DNA of 64,000 bases, taken from NCBI RefSeq assembly GCF_000426365.1, contig NZ_AUFF01000001.1, forward strand, positions 806,001 to 870,000. The letters are read 5' to 3'. Made by a program: the position numbers and the translations under genes. Positions 7,806 to 16,305 of the stretch are shown here, in pieces (position 1 is the first letter of the stretch; every line of letters begins with the position of its first letter). Under the pieces are notes generated by a model. It searched no databases and was not told the DNA's origin. It saw only the letters and a list, made by a program, of their open reading frames with translations. The stretch comes from Arenimonas composti TR7-09 = DSM 18010. Lineage in GTDB: Bacteria; Pseudomonadota; Gammaproteobacteria; Xanthomonadales; Xanthomonadaceae.

Positions 7806-8068
7806 GCGCCCGCCTTCCGACCCCGCACCCGGCGGCGCTGCCGCTGCCGCTGCGGATCGTCTGCGGCTTCAACGCGATCGTATGGCTGGTCGCGACGCCG
7901 CCGTGGTCGGCGCCCGGCGCGCTGGCCGCCGGCAGCGCGGCAGTCGGCGCGGCGCTGTGGGCGGCGCTGGCGATCGGCGGCAACCGCACGCGGATCGCGC
8001 AGCAGCTCGCGACCGGGATCGGCGTCGGCTACCTGCTGTCGCTGGTCGCGGTGCGGGTGGCGGGCTGA
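7802..8068 (+). CDS. Small membrane protein of unknown function
   Basis: An 88-aa protein with three predicted transmembrane stretches, around residues 18-35, 40-60 and 68-87. No family is recognised. It overlaps the propeller gene by ATGA, so it is co-translated with it and could anchor that system or the kinase. The gene ends 22 bp from the convergent dnaB stop. High GC and Ala/Leu content match its neighbours. Function not assigned. Confidence 0.65.
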   Translation: MSARLPTPHPAALPLPLRIVCGFNAIVWLVATPPWSAPGALAAGSAAVGAALWAALAIGGNRTRIAQQLATGIGVGYLLSLVAVRVAG

Positions 8069-8090
8069 CGGGCGCGCGGGCCCGTCCGGC

Positions 8091-9479
8091 TCATTCGAAG
8101 CTGCCGACGCTGTCGCGGGCGAGGTTGTCGAAGCGGGTGTATTCGCCGAAGAACTTCAGCTTGGCGGTGCCGGTCGGGCCGTTACGCTGCTTGGCGATGA
8201 TCACTTCGGCCAGGCCCTTGTCCGGCGAGTCCTTGTGGTAGTACTCGTCGCGGTAGATGAACATGATGATGTCGGCGTCCTGCTCGATCGCGCCCGACTC
8301 GCGCAGGTCCGACATCACCGGCCGCTTGTCGGTGCGCGATTCCAGGCCACGGTTGAGCTGCGACAGCGCGATCACCGGCACCTTCAGCTCCATCGCCAGC
8401 GCCTTCAGCGAGCGCGAGATCTCGGAGATCTCGTTGGTGCGGTTCTCGGCGCTGCCGGGCACCTGCATCAGCTGCAGGTAGTCGATGACGATCAGGCCGA
8501 GGTCGTGTTCGCGCTTGATGCGCCGCGCCTTGCTGCGCAGCACGTCGGGCGACAGCGCCGGGGTGTCGTCGATGAAGATCTTGACGTCCGACAGCATCTT
8601 GATCGCCATGTTCACGCGCGACCAGTCCTCGTCCTCGAGCTGGCCGGTACGCAGGCGCGTCGCATTCACCCGACCGATCGAGGAAATCAGGCGGAACGCC
8701 AGCTGCGAGGCCGACATTTCCATCGAGTAGACCGCGACGGCCTTCCTGGTCTTCAGTGCGCCGTATTCGGCGAGGTTCAGCGCCAACGTCGTCTTGCCCA
8801 TCGCCGGGCGCGCCGCGAGGATGATCAGGTCGCTCGGCTGCAGGCCGGCGGTCATCTCGTCGAGCTCGTGGAAACCCGTCGGCAGGCCGGTGATGCTGCC
8901 GGCGTTCTCGTAACGCTCCTGCAGGATCTGGAAGGCATCCTTCATCGCGTCGCGCAGCGGCACGAAGTCGGCACGGCCGCGGCGGCCCTGCTCGGCGATC
9001 TTGAACACCTTCATCTCGGCCGCCGACAGCACTTCCTGGCTGTCGCGACCCTCCGGCTGGAAGCCGTCGTTGACGATCTCGGTGCCGGCCTCGATCAGCT
9101 GCCGCAGCACCGACTTCTCGCGGACGATCTCGGCGTAGGCGCGGATGTTCGCCGCCGACGGCGTGCTCGCCGCGAGTTCGACCAGGTAGCCGGTGCCGCC
9201 GATCTGTTCGGACAGGCCGTTGGACTCGAACCACTCGCCGAGGGTCACCGCGTCGAAGGGCTGGCCCTTGTCGCTGAGCTCGCGGATCGCGCGATAGATC
9301 AGCCGGTGGTCGCGGCGGTAGAAATCGTGCTCGGTGAGGAAGTCGCCGACCCGGTCGAGCGAGTCCGGCGCCAGCATCAGGCCGCCGATGACGGCCTGTT
9401 CGGCCTCCGCCGACTGCGGCGGCACGCGCAGGGTCTCGAGCTTGCTTTCGGTGCGCTGCGCTTCGGAGCGGAATGCCAT
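8091..9479 (-). CDS. dnaB: Replicative DNA helicase DnaB
   Basis: A 462-aa hexameric 5'-3' helicase that unwinds DNA at the replication fork and binds primase. The N-terminal domain begins VPPQSAEAEQAVIGGLM. The RecA-like domain has the Walker A ILAARPAMGKTTLALN, Walker B LGLIVIDYLQLM, and SQLNRGLESR with the arginine finger region. No intein interrupts the P-loop. It lies downstream of rpsF-rpsR-rplI in the same direction but 573 bp away. That gap contains a terminator, a foldback element and a DnaA-box-like site, so it is probably transcribed from its own promoter. Confidence 0.98.
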   Translation of the reverse strand: MAFRSEAQRTESKLETLRVPPQSAEAEQAVIGGLMLAPDSLDRVGDFLTEHDFYRRDHRLIYRAIRELSDKGQPFDAVTLGEWFESNGLSEQIGGTGYLVELAASTPSAANIRAYAEIVREKSVLRQLIEAGTEIVNDGFQPEGRDSQEVLSAAEMKVFKIAEQGRRGRADFVPLRDAMKDAFQILQERYENAGSITGLPTGFHELDEMTAGLQPSDLIILAARPAMGKTTLALNLAEYGALKTRKAVAVYSMEMSASQLAFRLISSIGRVNATRLRTGQLEDEDWSRVNMAIKMLSDVKIFIDDTPALSPDVLRSKARRIKREHDLGLIVIDYLQLMQVPGSAENRTNEISEISRSLKALAMELKVPVIALSQLNRGLESRTDKRPVMSDLRESGAIEQDADIIMFIYRDEYYHKDSPDKGLAEVIIAKQRNGPTGTAKLKFFGEYTRFDNLARDSVGSFE

Positions 9480-9834
9480 GGTCTGATCGTTCTCGGGGCG
9501 TGCTGCGGTGCGTCCGTCATCCTAACGATCCGTCCGACACCGCGACAGGGACAACCCTGTGCATAACCGGTGCGCAATTCCTACACCGCCCGTGTCTCGT
9601 GTGCTGAGACACTGGCCGGTTCGCTGTACGCCGGGGCTGGTTGCGCGGGCTGGCGTCGCGTGCAGTGCGCGCGCCGCCACCGGAATTCATCGGCCGGCGC
9701 CAGGAAGGCAGGTCGTCGTCCATACGAGGCACGAGGAGACGTGCTCCGGCACGCGTGCCGCGAAGGGCGGTCGGGCGGCGTTCGATTTTTCCGCGGCCGC
9801 GATTCATCCCTCGGCGCCGGCGAGGAATCCGGAA
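9480..9834. other. Gene-free stretch upstream of dnaB
   Basis: No ORF with coding character is seen. It holds the DnaA-box-like site at 9558 and a small hairpin GTGTCTC/GAGACAC at 9592-9612. Several short GC palindromes follow and lead into the foldback element at 9835. The dnaB promoter must lie here. I could not pick one convincingly. Confidence 0.5.
9558..9566 (-). promoter_or_regulatory. DnaA-box-like site upstream of dnaB
   Basis: The minus strand reads TTATGCACA, a full match to the degenerate DnaA consensus TTWTNCACA. It is 79 bp before the dnaB start, beside a CAGGG/CCCTG inverted pair at 9546-9558. A single box suggests transcriptional control, not an origin. Confidence 0.4.
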
Positions 9835-9946
9835 GGCCGCAGTGCGTGCGGTTCTTGCGCGGACAATCGGCGACATGGATGTCGCCGATTAGCCTACATG
9901 GACGTACTTGCGGCGTGTCCGCGCAAGAACCGCACGCACTGCGGCC
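9835..9946 (+). repeat. Nested foldback element, family B, copy 1
   Basis: Arms 9835-9865 and 9916-9946 are a perfect 31-bp inverted repeat, GGCCGCAGTGCGTGCGGTTC continuing into TTGCGCGGACA. Inside is a second perfect hairpin, ATCGGCGACAT/ATGTCGCCGAT (9866-9889). The single-stranded-looking core AGCCTACATGGACGTACTTG then CGGCG runs 9891-9915. A second copy at 59641-59754 keeps the core and the inner ten stem bases but has different outer stems. Confidence 0.85.
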
Positions 9947-9997
9947 AGCCCGCGAACCCCACCCCGGCGTCGAACCGGGACGAAACCAGACCGGCGG

Positions 9998-10029
9998 AAA
10001 AAACGAAGGGCGCCCGGAGGCGCCCTTCG
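9998..10029 (-). terminator. Rho-independent terminator of the rpsF-rpsR-rplI operon
   Basis: On the minus strand CGAAGGGCGCC, loop, GGCGCCCTTCG is followed by a run of six T, 24 bp past the rplI stop. A classic strong intrinsic terminator. It separates the ribosomal operon from dnaB. Confidence 0.9.
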
Positions 10030-10052
10030 CGGGTACGGCGGAAAAGCGGGGA

Positions 10053-10502
10053 TCAGGCGTCGGCTTCGACGACGACCTTGACGGCGGTCTGGACGTCGGC
10101 GTGCAGGCGCACTTCGATGTCGAACTCGCCGGTACGACGCAGCGGGCCTTCGCCCATGACCACCTCGCCCTTCTCGAGCGGCAGGCCGGCGGCGGTGAAG
10201 GCCTCGGCGATGTCGCGCGGGCCGACCGAGCCGAACAGCTTGCCTTCGGTCGAGGCATTGGCCTTGATCGTGACGGCCTGGCCTTCGAGCTTGGCCTTGC
10301 GGGCCTCGGCTTCGGCCAGGATCGCGTTGGCCTTGGCCTCGTATTCTGCGCGCTTGGCCTCGAACGCGGCGATGTTCTCCGCGGTCGCCGGCACGGCCTT
10401 GCCGTACGGGATCAGGAAGTTGCGGCCGTAACCGGGCTTGACGTTGACCTTGTCGCCGAGGCCGCCGAGGTTGACGACCTTCTGCAGGAGGATCAGTTGC
10501 AT
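10053..10502 (-). CDS. rplI: 50S ribosomal protein L9
   Basis: A 149-aa large-subunit protein that binds 23S rRNA near the L1 stalk. The N-terminal domain [20 protein letters not shown] with [13 protein letters not shown] is diagnostic. A long connecting helix rich in Ala/Glu/Lys (residues 45-75) leads to the C-terminal domain. Normal length. Last gene of rpsF-rpsR-rplI, followed by a strong terminator. AAGGAGCAAAAGCA precedes the ATG. Confidence 0.98.
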   Translation of the reverse strand: MQLILLQKVVNLGGLGDKVNVKPGYGRNFLIPYGKAVPATAENIAAFEAKRAEYEAKANAILAEAEARKAKLEGQAVTIKANASTEGKLFGSVGPRDIAEAFTAAGLPLEKGEVVMGEGPLRRTGEFDIEVRLHADVQTAVKVVVEADA

Positions 10503-10563
10503 TGCTTTTGCTCCTTGACGTTAGCGGCGCACACGGCGCCGCAACGGCTGCTGTCCGTAAGGA

Positions 10564-10794
10564 TCAGTTCTGGTGGTTGTCGGTGTACGGGATCAGGGCG
10601 AGCTCGCGGGCGCGCTTGATCGCGGTCTGCAGCTGGCGCTGGTACTTCGACTTGGTGCCGGTGATGCGGCTCGGAACGATCTTGCCGTTCTCGGTCAGGT
10701 ACTGGCGCAGCGTGTTGAGATCCTTGTAATCGATCTCCTTGACGCCCTCGGCGGTGAACTTGCAGAACTTGCGGCGGCGGAAGAACTTGCTCAT
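10564..10794 (-). CDS. rpsR: 30S ribosomal protein S18
   Basis: A 76-aa small-subunit protein that pairs with S6 on the platform of 16S r[23 protein letters not shown] and the [20 protein letters not shown] block are conserved. The Cys near residue 10 is typical of one S18 paralogue type. It lies 14 bp after rpsF and 61 bp before rplI in the same operon. priB, present between these genes in enterobacteria, is absent. Confidence 0.98.
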   Translation of the reverse strand: MSKFFRRRKFCKFTAEGVKEIDYKDLNTLRQYLTENGKIVPSRITGTKSKYQRQLQTAIKRARELALIPYTDNHQN

Positions 10795-10808
10795 GTCGGT
10801 CTCCGGTC

Positions 10809-11204
10809 TCAGGCTTCGGCGGCGGCTTCGCCGGCGGCCGGGTTTTCTTCATCGTCGCGGCGCGGACGGCGATCGCTCTTCTCGTCCTTGCTCTTCATGA
10901 TCAGCGACTGCTCGGTGACCGCTTCGTCGCGCTTGATCACCATGTGGCGCAGCACGGCGTCGTTGAAGCGGAAGCCGTCGACGAGTTCGCCCAGCACCTT
11001 CTGGCTGACTTCGATGTTCATCAGCACGTAGTGGGCCTTGACCAGGTTGTCGATGGCGTAGGCCAGCTGACGGCGGCCCCAGTCTTCCAGGCGGTGGATC
11101 TTGCCATCGTCGCTCTCGATCAGCGCCTTGTAGCGCTCGATCATCGCCGGCACCTGCTCGCTCTGGTCCGGATGGACCATGAACACGATTTCGTAATGAC
11201 GCAT
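10809..11204 (-). CDS. rpsF: 30S ribosomal protein S6
   Basis: A 131-aa small-subunit protein, partner of S18. It begins [20 protein letters not shown], with the family block [17 protein letters not shown] Glu/Lys/Arg-rich tail (residues 105-131) matches the variable C-terminus that RimK glutamylates in some bacteria. AAGGA precedes the ATG at 11204. In-frame starts further upstream are rejected because they fall before the -10 element and add unrelated sequence. First gene of the operon. Confidence 0.97.
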   Translation of the reverse strand: MRHYEIVFMVHPDQSEQVPAMIERYKALIESDDGKIHRLEDWGRRQLAYAIDNLVKAHYVLMNIEVSQKVLGELVDGFRFNDAVLRHMVIKRDEAVTEQSLIMKSKDEKSDRRPRRDDEENPAAGEAAAEA

Positions 11205-11296
11205 TGGTTTTTCCTTGTGGATGCGGCCGGGATCCGGCCTGGCAGCCCCCGGCGGATGCCGTGGAGCAAGGGTCTCCCCGCTGCGGGGAGCCGCGC

Positions 11297-11302
11297 ATTC
11301 TA
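11297..11302 (-). promoter_or_regulatory. Probable rpsF -10 element TAGAAT
   Basis: TAGAAT on the minus strand, giving an rpsF leader of about 85 nt. The leader contains a GGCTCCCCGC/GCGGGGAG hairpin. REP family E begins 4 bp upstream, where a -35 would be expected. Confidence 0.45.
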
Positions 11303-11305
11303 GAC

Positions 11306-11500
11306 GGGGTCGGATCCCTTTTCCACCGGAATCCGTCCCGATCCGGTGGAATCGCATGGAAAAGGGCTCCGACCCCGGTTCTTCCCGGGCATCGCCCGGG
11401 ACCTGCGCTCCGCGCAGGAGAAACCGGGGTCAGAGCCCTTTTCCGTCCGGGCATCACCCGGCCCGGGCGTGATCCTCAGGCGGAAAAGGGGTCCGACCCC
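11306..11500. repeat. Cluster of four GGGGTCgGA...CCCTTTTCC REP-like units
   Basis: Four 19-bp units sit in two inverted pairs: 11306-11324, 11358-11376, 11426-11444 and 11482-11500. Variants are GGGGTCGGATCCCTTTTCC, GGGGTCGGAGCCCTTTTCC, GGGGTCAGAGCCCTTTTCC and GGGGTCGGACCCCTTTTCC. Further short palindromes fill the spaces inside and between the pairs. Units of this look often accompany RAYT-type transposases. The last unit lies inside the 3' coding end of the IscA-like gene. Confidence 0.85.
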
Positions 11501-11826
11501 GCCGACGTGGTGAAGGACTCCCCGCAGCCGCATTCCGCCGACACGTTCGGGTTGCGGAACACGAACTGCTGGTTCAGGCCCTGGGCGACGAAGTCGATCT
11601 CGGTGCCGTCCACGGCGGCGAGGCTGTCGCCGTCGACCAGCACCGGAATGCCGGCGGTCTCGAACACAAGGTCGTCCGGGCCCGGCGCGGTGGCGATGTC
11701 GACCACGTAGGCGAAGCCGCTGCAGCCGGACTTGCGCACCCCGAAGCGCAGACCATAACCGCCCGGCGTTTCGGCCAGGTAGCCACGGATGCGGTCGGCG
11801 GCGGCGGGGGTCAGGGAGACGGCCAT
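11476..11826 (-). CDS. IscA/ErpA-type iron-sulfur carrier with REP-encoded C-terminus
   Basis: A 116-aa A-type carrier that accepts and delivers Fe-S clusters. The three cluster ligands are present: Cys35 ([10 protein letters not shown]), Cys99 and Cys101 (ECGCGESF). Family members normally stop one or two residues after CGCGESF. Here the reading frame runs on through [11 protein letters not shown], encoded by the REP unit at 11482-11500 plus flanking bases. The extension therefore looks like a by-product of repeat insertion that removed the native stop. No isc or suf genes are nearby. A TATACT -10 lies at 11853-11858. Activity is expected to survive, since the ligands are upstream. Confidence 0.9.
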   Translation of the reverse strand: MAVSLTPAAADRIRGYLAETPGGYGLRFGVRKSGCSGFAYVVDIATAPGPDDLVFETAGIPVLVDGDSLAAVDGTEIDFVAQGLNQQFVFRNPNVSAECGCGESFTTSAGSDPFSA

Positions 11827-11852
11827 GGCGGGTTCCGGTGTCGGGGAGCGGC

Positions 11853-11858
11853 AGTATA
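11853..11858 (-). promoter_or_regulatory. Probable -10 element TATACT of the IscA-like gene
   Basis: TATACT on the minus strand, 27 bp before the ATG at 11826. The divergent asnS has a TATCCT at 11887-11892 in the same 110-bp gap. Confidence 0.45.
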
Positions 11859-11936
11859 GGTCCGCGGCGTGAACGCGGCCCTGCGGTATCCTTGCGGACT
11901 TCGCCGATATCGGTCCGTTCGGGCAGGAATCAACAG

Positions 11937-13334
<1,398 letters not shown>

Positions 13335-13347
13335 TGCGGTCGCCGCG

Positions 13348-13641
13348 GTGAACGCCGGCACCGGCTCGATCTGGCTGTTCCTGTGCCTGGGCCTCGCCGG
13401 CTCGGCGCTGCCGGCGCATTTCGGTTTCCGGGTGCTGGCCTGGCGCCAGCACCTCGACCGCGGCCATCCCTTGCCGGCCGGCGTCAACGACGGCGGCCTC
13501 GCCTACAGCTGGTGGCTGATGCGCTTCGGCCACCGCCGCCTGCACGACCGGAACCTCGACTTCTTCGCCGCGACCGCCGGCATCAGCGGCTGGCTGGCGC
13601 TGATCGGCGTCGTCGGCACCGTCACCCTGATCACGGCCTGA
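13348..13641 (+). CDS. Small two-helix membrane protein, unknown
   Basis: A 97-aa protein starting at a GTG 13 bp after asnS. Predicted transmembrane segments are residues 7-27 and 70-95. A short His/Arg-rich cytoplasmic or periplasmic loop lies between them (WWLMRFGHRRLHDR). I recognise no family. Its position between asnS and another unknown, with 5 bp to the next gene, implies co-transcription. The GTG is the only sensible start, since upstream frame sequence is asnS shadow. Confidence 0.6.
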   Translation: MNAGTGSIWLFLCLGLAGSALPAHFGFRVLAWRQHLDRGHPLPAGVNDGGLAYSWWLMRFGHRRLHDRNLDFFAATAGISGWLALIGVVGTVTLITA

Positions 13642-13646
13642 AACCC

Positions 13647-13976
13647 ATGAACGATTCCACGAACCACGAAGAACAGTGGTGGCTGGCCCACCTCGGCCGG
13701 CTGCTGGTCTGGGCGCGCCTGCGCGTGCTCGAGAGCGGCGTCGCCGAGGTCTTCGACTGCGACGGCCGCACCAGCGTCTACGAAAGCGGGGACGTCGCCC
13801 GCGCCGCGCTGATGGACGCCGAATACCGCGCCCTCGACGGCATGGACGCCGACGACGCCGAGGCCTGGGGCCTGGACCTCGAGGAGATCGAGCCGCCGCA
13901 GGGCGACGACGACGAGACACTGGCCGCGACGATGATGCAGCCGCTGAAGAATCCGCTGACCGGCCGCGACCTCTGA
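13647..13976 (+). CDS. Conserved-looking acidic hypothetical protein
   Basis: A 109-aa soluble protein of unknown function. The N-terminal half is Trp/Leu/Arg-rich (WWLAHLGRLLVWARLRVLES). The middle carries GRTSVYESGDVARAALMDAE, and the C-terminal third is strongly acidic. No signal peptide or membrane segment. It starts 5 bp after the previous gene and ends 2 bp before the next, typical of a tight operon. Coding bias agrees with a real gene. No function assigned. Confidence 0.7.
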   Translation: MNDSTNHEEQWWLAHLGRLLVWARLRVLESGVAEVFDCDGRTSVYESGDVARAALMDAEYRALDGMDADDAEAWGLDLEEIEPPQGDDDETLAATMMQPLKNPLTGRDL

Positions 13977-13978
13977 CG

Positions 13979-14623
13979 ATGTACACGCCGCGCCACTTCG
14001 CCGAGACCGACCTCGCCGGACTCGACGCGCTGGCCGCGCACGACCCCTTCGTGACGCTGGTGACCGTCGCCGACGGCGTGCCGGCGGTCAGTCACCTGCC
14101 GGTGCTCTACGCCCGCGACGGCGAGCGCATCGTGCTGCGCGGGCACTGGTCGCGCGCCAATCCGCAGTGGCGGCACGGCGACGGGCCGGCGCTGGCGATC
14201 GTGCACGGCCCGCACGCCTACGTGTCGCCCGGCTGGTATCCGGACAAGGAAGCGGCGGCGCGGGTGCCGACGTGGAACTACGCCGTCGCGCACCTGCACG
14301 GCGCGCTGCGCGTGCACGACGATGCCGCCGCGACCGCCGCGGTCGTCGCCGCGCTGTCGGCCCGGCACGAGTCCGCGCTGGGCAGCGACTGGCGCTTCGA
14401 GCCGGAGAACCCAGCGCACACGGGCCTGCTGCGCGGCATCGTCGCGTTCACGCTCGAGGTCGAACGGTTCGAACTGAAGTTCAAGCTCAACCAGAACCAC
14501 CCGGCGGCGAACGTCACCGCGGCCGCCGACGTGCTCGCCGCCAGCGGTCGTGAAGCCGACCGCCAGATCGCCGCGCTGATGCGCGACCGCCTCGCCCGCC
14601 GACCGCCAGGAGACGAACCATGA
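13979..14623 (+). CDS. FMN-binding PaiB-family protein
   Basis: A 214-aa protein of the FMN-binding split-barrel (PaiB) family, described in Bacillus as a negative regulator of sporulation and protease genes and elsewhere as a flavin-binding protein of unclear role. It starts MYTPRHFAETDLAGLDALAA. The conserved blocks HLPVLYARDG, GHWSRANPQWR, HAYVSPGWYPDK and VPTWNYAVAHLHG, and the late KFKLNQNHPAANV motif, are all present. It overlaps the downstream SDR gene by ATGA. The pair could be a flavin/NAD(P)H redox module, but that is inference. Confidence 0.88.
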   Translation: MYTPRHFAETDLAGLDALAAHDPFVTLVTVADGVPAVSHLPVLYARDGERIVLRGHWSRANPQWRHGDGPALAIVHGPHAYVSPGWYPDKEAAARVPTWNYAVAHLHGALRVHDDAAATAAVVAALSARHESALGSDWRFEPENPAHTGLLRGIVAFTLEVERFELKFKLNQNHPAANVTAAADVLAASGREADRQIAALMRDRLARRPPGDEP

Positions 14624-15405
14624 ACACCGACCTGCGTGGCCGCCACGCCCTCGTCTGCGGCGCCTCCGAAGGCATCGGCCGCGCCGCCGCGGAAGCGCTG
14701 GCGCTGGCCGGCGCCGACGTCACCGTGCTGGCGCGCCGCGCCGGCAAACTCGCCGAAGTCGTCGCCGCCCTGCCCCGCCGCGCCGACCAGCGCCACGGCC
14801 ATGTCGTCGCCGATGCCGGCGAAGCCGAGGGCCTGCGTGCCGCGGTCGCCGCGCTGGTCGCCGCGAAGCCGGTGCACATCCTCGTCAACAACACCGCCGG
14901 CCCGCCCGGCGGGCCTGCGCACGCCGCCGAGCCCGAGCAGTTCGTCGCGGTCTTCCGCCAGCACCTGGTGGCCAACCAGGTACTCGTGCAGCAGGTGCTG
15001 CCGGGCATGCGCGCCGCGCGCTGGGGCCGCATCGTCAACGTGATCTCGACCTCGGTGAAGGAGCCGATCGCCAACCTCGGCGTGTCCAACACCATCCGCG
15101 GCGCGGTCGCCGCCTGGGCGAAGACGCTGTCGCGCGAACTCGCCGCCGACGGCATCACCGTCAACAACGTGCTGCCCGGCTATACCCGCACGCAGCGCCT
15201 GGAACAGATCCTCGCCGAGCGCGCCGCCGCCAGCGGCAAGTCGACCGACGAGGTCGCGAAGGCGATGCTCGCGACCGTGCCCGCGGGCCGCTTCGCCGAG
15301 GCCGCGGAAGTCGCGGCCGCGATCGCCTTCCTCGCCTCCCCGGTCGCCGGCTACGTCAACGGCGTCAGTCTGCCGGTCGACGGCGGCCGCATGCAGTCGA
15401 TCTGA
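14620..15405 (+). CDS. Atypical short-chain dehydrogenase (no Tyr-Lys catalytic pair)
   Basis: A 261-aa Rossmann protein with the cofactor motif GASEGIGRAAAEAL at residues 11-24 and the NNTAGPPGG strand. SDRs normally have a catalytic Ser and YxxxK. Here the aligned stretch is SNTIRGAVAAWAKTL, so the Tyr position is Ser and the Lys position is Arg. The later TVNNVLPGYTRTQRLE is typical of the FabG-like branch. Homologues with this SN..R pattern exist as I recall, so it is probably a subgroup and not a decayed gene. Substrate and even dehydrogenase activity are uncertain. Translationally coupled to the PaiB-like gene. Confidence 0.85.
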   Translation: MNTDLRGRHALVCGASEGIGRAAAEALALAGADVTVLARRAGKLAEVVAALPRRADQRHGHVVADAGEAEGLRAAVAALVAAKPVHILVNNTAGPPGGPAHAAEPEQFVAVFRQHLVANQVLVQQVLPGMRAARWGRIVNVISTSVKEPIANLGVSNTIRGAVAAWAKTLSRELAADGITVNNVLPGYTRTQRLEQILAERAAASGKSTDEVAKAMLATVPAGRFAEAAEVAAAIAFLASPVAGYVNGVSLPVDGGRMQSI

Positions 15406-15416
15406 GGCGCCGGCGG

Positions 15417-15698
15417 ATGATCGAACACCAGCGTTTTTCCGACCGCGTGCCCTTCGCCGCGCGGGTGATGGTGGTGCGCGGCGATGCCGCCTGGGTCGCC
15501 GAGGTCAAGGATCTCTCCGAAGGCGGCTGCGGCACCTTCCGGCCCGCCGACTGCGCGCTCGAGGTCGCCGACCTCGTGCAGCTGATCTTCTTCGACGGTC
15601 CCGGCCGCGCGGTCGTCGTCGGCGCCCGCGTCGCCCGCATCGCGCCCGCCTCCCTCGGCTTCGAATACCACGACCCGCAAACCGTCCCACCCACCTGA
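15417..15698 (+). CDS. Stand-alone PilZ domain protein (c-di-GMP binding)
   Basis: A 93-aa protein that is essentially one PilZ domain. Both ligand motifs are present: RFSDR (RxxxR) at the N-terminus and DLSEGGCG (DxSxxG) around residue 38. It should therefore bind cyclic di-GMP and act as a small effector or adaptor, in a manner that cannot be read from sequence. It follows the SDR by 11 bp and closes the asnS-side run of plus-strand genes. A foldback element begins 13 bp after its stop. Confidence 0.88.
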   Translation: MIEHQRFSDRVPFAARVMVVRGDAAWVAEVKDLSEGGCGTFRPADCALEVADLVQLIFFDGPGRAVVVGARVARIAPASLGFEYHDPQTVPPT

Positions 15699-15710
15699 CG
15701 TGCGGCCGCG

Positions 15711-15916
15711 CGGTTCGCCTCCGGGGCTGTGACCGCATGCAGGAACGTCGCAGCGCCGCCGCGCTGCGTAGGGCTGGGCTTGCCCCGCCGTCGCAAGCGC
15801 CATCCATGGCCAGCTCAGGCGGGTACGCTCCGGCATCCTGCCTCCGCTCAAGCCCACCCCTACGCAGCACGGCGTCGCCCGATTTTCCCGGGCGGTCACA
15901 GCCCCGAAGGCGAACC
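15711..15916 (-). repeat. Nested foldback element, family D, copy 1
   Basis: Outer arms 15712-15736 and 15892-15916 pair over 25 bp with one mismatch (GGTTCGCCTCCGGGGCTGTG...). Middle arms 15763-15782 and 15849-15868 pair over 20 bp with one mismatch (GCTGCGTAGGGCTGGGCTTG). The core, read on the minus strand, begins GCTTGAGCGGAGGCAGGATG and contains GAGCTGGCCATGGATGGCGC. It matches copy 2 at about 70 of 76 positions, while the outer arms do not match. Confidence 0.82.
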
Positions 15917-16054
15917 CCGCAGCCACACGGCAGCCTGGCGACCGGAACGCCCGACACGAAACCTCACCGCAGCGACCTCACCCGGACGTGGCGAGCGAAA
16001 CTGCGCGCAGTTCGCGCTGTTCGAAGGCTGGCGTGCTTTCGGCGACCGGGAGCC

Positions 16055-16290
16055 CGTGCGTTCGCGTCGGCGGGCGTGGCCGATGGCGACCGCCGACGGC
16101 AATCGGGGCGACGCCGTGATGCGAGGGGGTTCGCTTGAGCGGAGGCAGGATGCCGTAGCGCACCCGCGTGAGCTGGCCAGGGATGGCGCTTGCGACCGCG
16201 GGGCAAGCGAAGCCCCCTCGCAGCGCGGCGGCGCCGCCGGCGTACCCACCTGCGGTCGCCACCGGCCACGCCCGCCGACGCGGACGCACG
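16055..16290 (+). repeat. Nested foldback element, family D, copy 2
   Basis: Outer arms 16055-16093 and 16252-16290 pair over 39 bp with two mismatches. The middle arms 16121-16137 and 16204-16221 pair with one bulge (GCGAGGGGG...CCCCCTCGC). The core, from about 16132 to 16208 on the plus strand, is the same as copy 1. The whole element ends 15 bp before the rlmD stop. Copies 1 and 2 in opposite orientation fill most of the convergent PilZ-rlmD gap. The residual 15917-16054 shows only a small AACTGCGCGCAGTT palindrome. Confidence 0.82.
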
Positions 16291-16305
16291 TGCCTTCCGC
16301 GCGCG

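Noticed and set aside
9835-9946. Foldback B as an integron attC site or CRISPR leader
   Set aside because: No integrase, no cassette array, no R'/R'' core boxes, and no spacer-repeat periodicity.
9559-10431. Plus-strand open frames across the dnaB-rplI gap
   Set aside because: They run through a foldback element, a terminator and rplI in reverse, with no ribosome site or family resemblance.
11205-11296. S6:S18-binding leader RNA upstream of rpsF
   Set aside because: Hairpins are present, but I could not match the known bulge/loop signature with confidence. A covariance-model search would decide.
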